64,000 nt of DNA from Neobacillus novalis NBRC 102450 (GTDB lineage: Bacteria; Bacillota; Bacilli; Bacillales; Cytobacillaceae): the NCBI RefSeq assembly GCF_001591805.1, contig NZ_BCVP01000017.1, positions 124,001-188,000 on the forward strand. The letters are read 5' to 3'. Below, in pieces: positions 60,009 to 64,000 of the stretch (within the stretch, counting starts at the first letter, position 1; each line of letters begins with the position of its first letter). A program made the position numbers and the translations under genes. The notes under the pieces are model-generated. The model had not been told where the DNA came from, searched no databases, and was given only the letters and a program-made list of their open reading frames with translations.

Positions 60009-61015
60009 GACAATACCTTGCCTCCTTTATGGACGATTATGAGAAAGAATGGCAGGCCCATCATCGCAACAATCGCTGCAACGGGTGTTTCATATGGAAT
60101 ATTGATTGTCCGGCCAAGTGTATCGGCTAATAGCATAAATACGGCTCCTATGATAGCTGACATCGGAAGTATGTACCGATAATCGGTTCCTACGATTGCT
60201 CGAACCACATGGGGAACCATTAACCCTATGAAGGCCATATTTCCAACAAGAGCAACAGAGGCACCGGTGAGCATGATCGTGATGATGAAAAGAATGACTT
60301 TTATTCGGGATGTATTCTGTCCCAAACCAACGGCAACCTCTTCGTTTAAACTAAGAATCGTCAGTTGTCTTGAAAGGTACAAAGAGAATAGGATCCCTGC
60401 AACAATAAAGGGCACAATGATTTGGAGCTGGCTCCATGTTGTCCCAATTAACCCACCTGCCGTCCACATCGAGACATCTTTGGAGATTTTGAAGTAAAGT
60501 CCAATTCCTTCTGAAACTGCGTATAAGAAGGTGGAAACAGCTGTACCAGCTAGGACAAGTCGAAGTGGAGAAAAACCGCCCTTTTTCATCGATCCAATCC
60601 CAAAGACGATGATAGCTCCAACAGCGGCTCCCATAAAACAGGCGACCATAATGGTAAGATAATTGGCTGATGGAATGAGGGCAATGGTAATGGCAAGAGC
60701 GGCATTGGCCCCAGCAGATAACCCGAGTATTCCAGGTTCAGCAAGCGGGTTTCTTGTCATTCCTTGCATAATGGCTCCAGAAACGGCTAATGCCGACCCA
60801 ACAAATATGGCTCCAACTTCACGAGGGAAACGAAGCTCGCGAATGATCGTAATTTGTTCATTCGTCGTATGAGATGTAAGTGCCAGCCACACATCTTTTA
60901 CCGTTGTGTTCGCTGCCCCAAACACCATGGCGACAACAAACATTCCGACAAATACCAGGATGCCAGCCATCAGCTTGAGAGAAAAATTACCAGAAAAGTG
61001 CTTTTCTTTCGTCAT
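60005..61015 (-). CDS. FecCD-family siderophore permease
   Basis: A 336-residue permease, similar in layout to its neighbour: LAVSGAIMQGMTRNPLAEPGILGLSAGANA and PYETPVAAIVAMMGLPFFLI. AGAGGAA lies ahead of ATG 61015. A hairpin separates it from the binding-protein gene, which usually lets the binding protein be made in excess. Confidence 0.9.
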   Translation of the reverse strand: MTKEKHFSGNFSLKLMAGILVFVGMFVVAMVFGAANTTVKDVWLALTSHTTNEQITIIRELRFPREVGAIFVGSALAVSGAIMQGMTRNPLAEPGILGLSAGANAALAITIALIPSANYLTIMVACFMGAAVGAIIVFGIGSMKKGGFSPLRLVLAGTAVSTFLYAVSEGIGLYFKISKDVSMWTAGGLIGTTWSQLQIIVPFIVAGILFSLYLSRQLTILSLNEEVAVGLGQNTSRIKVILFIITIMLTGASVALVGNMAFIGLMVPHVVRAIVGTDYRYILPMSAIIGAVFMLLADTLGRTINIPYETPVAAIVAMMGLPFFLIIVHKGGKVLS

Positions 61016-61049
61016 GAATGATTCCTCTTTCTATTATCTAATCAAGGAA

Positions 61050-61075
61050 AAGGGGTTATGAACGCATAACCCCTT
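61050..61075 (-). terminator. Intra-operon hairpin between binding-protein and permease genes
   Basis: AAGGGGTTATG and CATAACCCCTT (11 bp, loop AACG) followed on the minus strand by TTTTCC. Probably partial termination or mRNA protection that reduces permease expression relative to the binding protein. Confidence 0.6.
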
Positions 61076-61084
61076 CTAATCTGT

Positions 61085-62008
61085 CTAGTTACCAAGAAAG
61101 TGTTGCTTAAAGAATGCAAGCTGGTAATCTAATGTAAGTGGATCATTAAAATAGAATTCCTTTGCATTTGCTTCAAATAGGTGCTTGTTCTTCACAGCTG
61201 CCATGTTTTTATACGTATCCGTCTCTTGGAATGAATTATCCGTCTCGCTATTTTTACTTAATATCACATAATCTCCCGCAAACTCTGGTAAGACCTCTAA
61301 GGACAATGCATAGTATCCGTCTTTTTCAACCATTTCTTTTACCTTATCAGGCATTTTTAATTTCATTTCTTGATAAAGGATTTCGGTACCGCGGCCCCAG
61401 TGATCGCTATACACATATAGCTGTTTGTCAAAGTTTTCAATAACAGACACAGTGGCGTCTGCTCCGATTTTCGCTTGTATTTCATTTCCAGCCTTTTCTG
61501 CCCGTTGTTTGAAGTCATCGACCCAGGACTGTGCTTCCTTTTCTTTATTTAATAGTTTTCCAATTTCTAAGTGTTGCGTTAAATAGTCTACTTTTCCATA
61601 GGTAAACACGACAGTTGGTGCAATTTGCTTTAGCTTATCGATGTTCTTAACATTATCGAGCCCAATAATTAGATCGGGATTTAATTCAATGATTTTCTCC
61701 ACGTTTTCGTCAGAGACTTCTTCCACATTCTTTAACTTGTCTTGGAAACGAGGATTCATTTTAGACCATGAATCGACGCCAACAAGATTCACGCCTAAAG
61801 CCATTACGTTACCTGCAAACGAAGCAAGGACGACCACTCGCTTTGGATGAGCTGGAACTTTAACCGGGCCATTTTCAGATTGATAGGTAATGGTTTCATC
61901 TTTCTTATCCCCATTAGCGGTGCTGTTTGACTTTTCGGCTGCCCCATTGGTACAACCACTGATGATGAGGCTGAGTACTAATAACAATGGAATAAATAGC
62001 TTTTTCAT
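61085..62008 (-). CDS. Iron-siderophore substrate-binding lipoprotein
   Basis: A 307-residue lipoprotein (lipobox LIISGC; Cys19) with the class III periplasmic-binding fold: KRVVVLASFAGNVMALGVNLVG, LNPDLIIG, NAKEFYFNDPL. It captures ferric siderophore outside the membrane. The ATG directly follows the ATPase stop, with AAGGAG in front. Siderophore type cannot be told; Fur control is visible upstream. Confidence 0.9.
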   Translation of the reverse strand: MKKLFIPLLLVLSLIISGCTNGAAEKSNSTANGDKKDETITYQSENGPVKVPAHPKRVVVLASFAGNVMALGVNLVGVDSWSKMNPRFQDKLKNVEEVSDENVEKIIELNPDLIIGLDNVKNIDKLKQIAPTVVFTYGKVDYLTQHLEIGKLLNKEKEAQSWVDDFKQRAEKAGNEIQAKIGADATVSVIENFDKQLYVYSDHWGRGTEILYQEMKLKMPDKVKEMVEKDGYYALSLEVLPEFAGDYVILSKNSETDNSFQETDTYKNMAAVKNKHLFEANAKEFYFNDPLTLDYQLAFFKQHFLGN

Positions 62009-62803
62009 TTATGAATCTCCTTTTAATAAATTGTAAGTTACACACATTGGTTTGTTCGTCCGCGGGTCACGACCGATTTCTGTATCAATTTGAAATACTG
62101 TTCTTAGGACATGATGATTAATCACATCTTCACAATTCCCCGCTTTGACAATTTCGCCTTCTTTTAAAGCGACAATATAGTCAGCGAAACGGGCTGCTTG
62201 ATTTAAATCATGAAGGACCATGACGATGGTTCGTTCCTGTTCCCTATTTAATTTTTGCAGCAATTCTAGCACTTCTAATTGATGTGCCATATCTAAATAG
62301 GTGGTTGGCTCATCAAGGAAGATGATATCGGTCTCCTGTGCAAGAGCCATAGCAATCCACACACGCTGCCGTTGGCCCCCAGAGAGTGCATCCACGGGAC
62401 GAAACTTGAATTCCTTCGTTCTTGTCACCTCAAGTGCCCAATCGATGACTTCATAATCCTTTTTTGTTAAACGACCAAAGCTAGATTGATAAGGGAAGCG
62501 GCCAAAAGAGACCAGTTCCCCGACGGTTAGCCCACTAGTACTCTCAGGCGATTGGGGGAGAATCGCCATTTTTTTAGCTAGGACCTTTGTATTTTCTTTT
62601 GTGATATTTTCACCATCTAAGATAATCGAGCCGGTTTGATGGGAAATAATTCTTGTCATCGCTTTCAACAGTGTTGATTTACCACATCCGTTCGAGCCAA
62701 TAATGGCCGTAATTTTTTTATCAGGAATATGTACACTTAGATCCTTGACGATTAAACGATCGCTATAGCCGACGTTCAACTCATCTGTAAATAGACGAAC
62801 CAT
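62009..62803 (-). CDS. Siderophore ABC transporter ATPase (FecE-like)
   Basis: A 264-residue ABC ATPase: Walker A IGSNGCGKSTL, signature LSGGQRQRVWIAMA, Walker B DIIFLDEPTTYLD, switch VLHDLNQAARF. First gene of the operon, start behind GGAGGTTCAG. It energises siderophore uptake through the two permeases and is similar to the YusV-type shared ATPase, though here it is encoded with its own transporter. Confidence 0.92.
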   Translation of the reverse strand: MVRLFTDELNVGYSDRLIVKDLSVHIPDKKITAIIGSNGCGKSTLLKAMTRIISHQTGSIILDGENITKENTKVLAKKMAILPQSPESTSGLTVGELVSFGRFPYQSSFGRLTKKDYEVIDWALEVTRTKEFKFRPVDALSGGQRQRVWIAMALAQETDIIFLDEPTTYLDMAHQLEVLELLQKLNREQERTIVMVLHDLNQAARFADYIVALKEGEIVKAGNCEDVINHHVLRTVFQIDTEIGRDPRTNKPMCVTYNLLKGDS

Positions 62804-62831
62804 TCTGAACCTCCACTTGTTTTAAATGAAT

Positions 62832-62885
62832 GATAATGATTATCATTCTCGAAATAAATATAAATGGCTTTTTATTTATTGTCAA
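62832..62885 (-). promoter_or_regulatory. Promoter and Fur box of the siderophore operon
   Basis: Minus strand TTGACA (62885-62880), 17-nt spacer, TATATT (62862-62857). The Fur box GATAATGATTATCATTCTC (62832-62850, plus-strand reading) overlaps the transcription start; 17 of 19 positions match the 19-bp consensus. Confidence 0.85.
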
Positions 62886-62897
62886 CCATTTCTTTTA

Positions 62898-62945
62898 TTG
62901 CCAATATCCGAAAAACAGTGTATATTTAATTGAGAATGATAATCA
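62898..62945 (+). promoter_or_regulatory. Promoter and Fur box of the reductase gene
   Basis: TTGCCA (62898-62903), 17-nt spacer, TATATT (62921-62926), with TGAGAATGATAATCA (62931-62945) over the start, two mismatches from the 7-1-7 Fur motif. Divergent from the siderophore promoter in the same intergenic region. Confidence 0.8.
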
Positions 62946-62974
62946 ATCGCGTTTTGTGATTAAGGGAGCAGATC

Positions 62975-64000
62975 ATGATGGAGCAGACGGTATTGTATGA
63001 TGTAACCATAATTGGCGGGGGCCCAGCAGGTCTTTACTCAGCGTTCTATAGCGGTTTACGAGAAATGAAAACAAAACTTATCGAGTTCCAGCCACAGTTA
63101 GGTGGAAAAATCCATGTTTATCCTGAGAAAATGATTTGGGATGTTGGCGGACTGACACCTGTTCTTGGAGCCAAACTGATGGAACAATTAGTAGAGCAGG
63201 GGTTAACGTTTCAACCAACCGTAGTTTTGAATGAAAAAGTGAAATCAATCGAACGGAACGAAGCAGGAATTTTTATCTTACATACAGCATCAGGTCAAAA
63301 ACATTATTCTAAAACAGTGATTATCGCCGTTGGCAGTGGGATCTTAAATCCGCAAAAGCTGGAAATCGAAGGTGCTGAGAGGTTCGAAGTGGCTAATTTA
63401 CATTACACGGTGAAATCGTTTAAACAGTTTAAAGATAAAACGGTGATAATTTCAGGTGGCGGCAATACTGCGATCGACTGGGCTAATGAATTAGAGCCGA
63501 TTGCTAAAAAAGTGTATGTAATCTATCGAAAAGATGCCTTGAAGGGGCATGAATCCCAAGTAACGCAATTACTGAATAGTTCTGTTGAATGTCACTTCCA
63601 TACCTCGATTACAAAGCTAATGGCTAGTGCAGATCATGAATGTATTGAACATGTCGAACTTACAAACCATGAAACGAAAGAAAAGTCGTATGTGGCTATT
63701 GATGAAGTACTAATTAATCACGGGTATGAGCAAGATATGACCTTACTTGAAAACAGTCGATTGGATATTAAGATAGCAGAGAACTATTATATCGAAGGGA
63801 ATGCAACAAGTGAATCTTCAATAGAGGGGCTTTATGCTGCCGGAGATATCCTTAAGCATGAAGGGAAACTAAATCTAATTGCCGGGGCCTTCCAGGATGC
63901 TGCAAATGCGGTCAACAAAGCAAAACATTTGATCCAGCCAGATGCAGATAAGATTGCCATGGTTTCTTCACATAATGAAGTTTTTAAAAATCGTAATAGA
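62975..64000 (+). CDS. Ferredoxin--NADP reductase, type 2 (YcgT/YumC-like), partial
   Basis: At least 342 residues, open to the window edge. Thioredoxin-reductase fold without a redox CxxC: FAD motif IIGGGPAGLYSA, EFQPQLGGKI, NADPH motif ISGGGNTAID, and C-terminal YAAGDILKHEGKLNLIAGAF. Known Bacillus members are 332-336 residues, so the stop should be just beyond the edge. Start ATG 62975 is six bases after AAGGGAG (62978 is an alternative). Fur-box control and divergence from a siderophore importer suggest it supplies electrons for iron mobilisation (inference). Confidence 0.85.
   Translation, partial: MMEQTVLYDVTIIGGGPAGLYSAFYSGLREMKTKLIEFQPQLGGKIHVYPEKMIWDVGGLTPVLGAKLMEQLVEQGLTFQPTVVLNEKVKSIERNEAGIFILHTASGQKHYSKTVIIAVGSGILNPQKLEIEGAERFEVANLHYTVKSFKQFKDKTVIISGGGNTAIDWANELEPIAKKVYVIYRKDALKGHESQVTQLLNSSVECHFHTSITKLMASADHECIEHVELTNHETKEKSYVAIDEVLINHGYEQDMTLLENSRLDIKIAENYYIEGNATSESSIEGLYAAGDILKHEGKLNLIAGAFQDAANAVNKAKHLIQPDADKIAMVSSHNEVFKNRNR

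Overview
The window looks like a piece of chromosome from a low-GC, endospore-forming member of the Bacillaceae. The signs are AGGAGG-type ribosome sites, sigma-A promoters, T-box leaders with canonical AGGGTGGTACC boxes, a GerA-type germinant receptor operon, an AbrB-type regulator, bacillopeptidase F, a ysfB/glcD/glcF-like glycolate locus and a PhoP-type phosphate regulon. A Bacillus/Neobacillus-like host is plausible, but the genus cannot be fixed from sequence reading alone. I see no rRNA, tRNA, CRISPR array, prophage or transposase gene. The window cuts a metal ABC permease at the left edge and a ferredoxin-NADP reductase-like gene at the right edge.

Layout. 1-1125: end of a Mn/Zn-type ABC importer. 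1326-5106: five-gene cluster around a divergent P1B-type ATPase in which four proteins share an HxxPGRxR motif. 5150-9829: T-box (probably methionine) leader, SAM hydrolase-family protein and an ECF transporter (S component, fused double ATPase, T component). 9892-12038: frameshifted patatin-like gene and a YibE/F membrane protein. 12155-14147: PhoP-box promoter and secreted phosphoesterase. 14231-15455: nested palindromes and a HupE/UreJ-2 membrane protein. 15569-18609: three tandem tyrosine T-boxes ahead of an aromatic amino acid hydroxylase and pterin carbinolamine dehydratase. 18760-22539: germination receptor operon. 22746-25868: YwaF-like protein and a PhoP-box-controlled GDPD-PhoD fusion. 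26238-30886: glycolipid glycosyltransferase, MFS transporter and LTA synthase-family protein. 31055-39638: AbrB-like regulator, VanZ, glutathione peroxidase, bacillopeptidase F, LCP protein and polysaccharide deacetylase. 39977-43917: glycolate oxidase subunits and a CdaR-type regulator. 44162-49426: HAD phosphatase and a MurNAc recycling operon (murQ-murR-murP-mupG) with visible operators. 49631-55271: third PhoP-box promoter and a giant two-phosphoesterase, choline-binding-repeat protein. 55475-58958: sulfatase and its radical-SAM maturase. 59001-64000: Fur-controlled siderophore importer and a divergent flavoprotein reductase.

Two themes join the genes. The first is the cell envelope and phosphate. 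Three separate loci encoding secreted phosphoesterases each carry a run of TTTACA-like hexamers at an 11-bp period just upstream of a -10 element, as expected for PhoP. Nearby genes build or remodel teichoic acid and glycolipid, and recycle peptidoglycan sugars. The second is RNA-level control by T-boxes: one leader for the SAM/ECF locus and a rare triple array for phenylalanine-to-tyrosine conversion.

The best candidates for undescribed biology are the HxxPGRxR P-type ATPase cluster, the T-box/SAM-hydrolase/ECF module, the triple T-box array, the nested palindromic element before the HupE-like gene, and two intergenic arrays of 21-nt repeats sharing an ATCNGCGA-like core.
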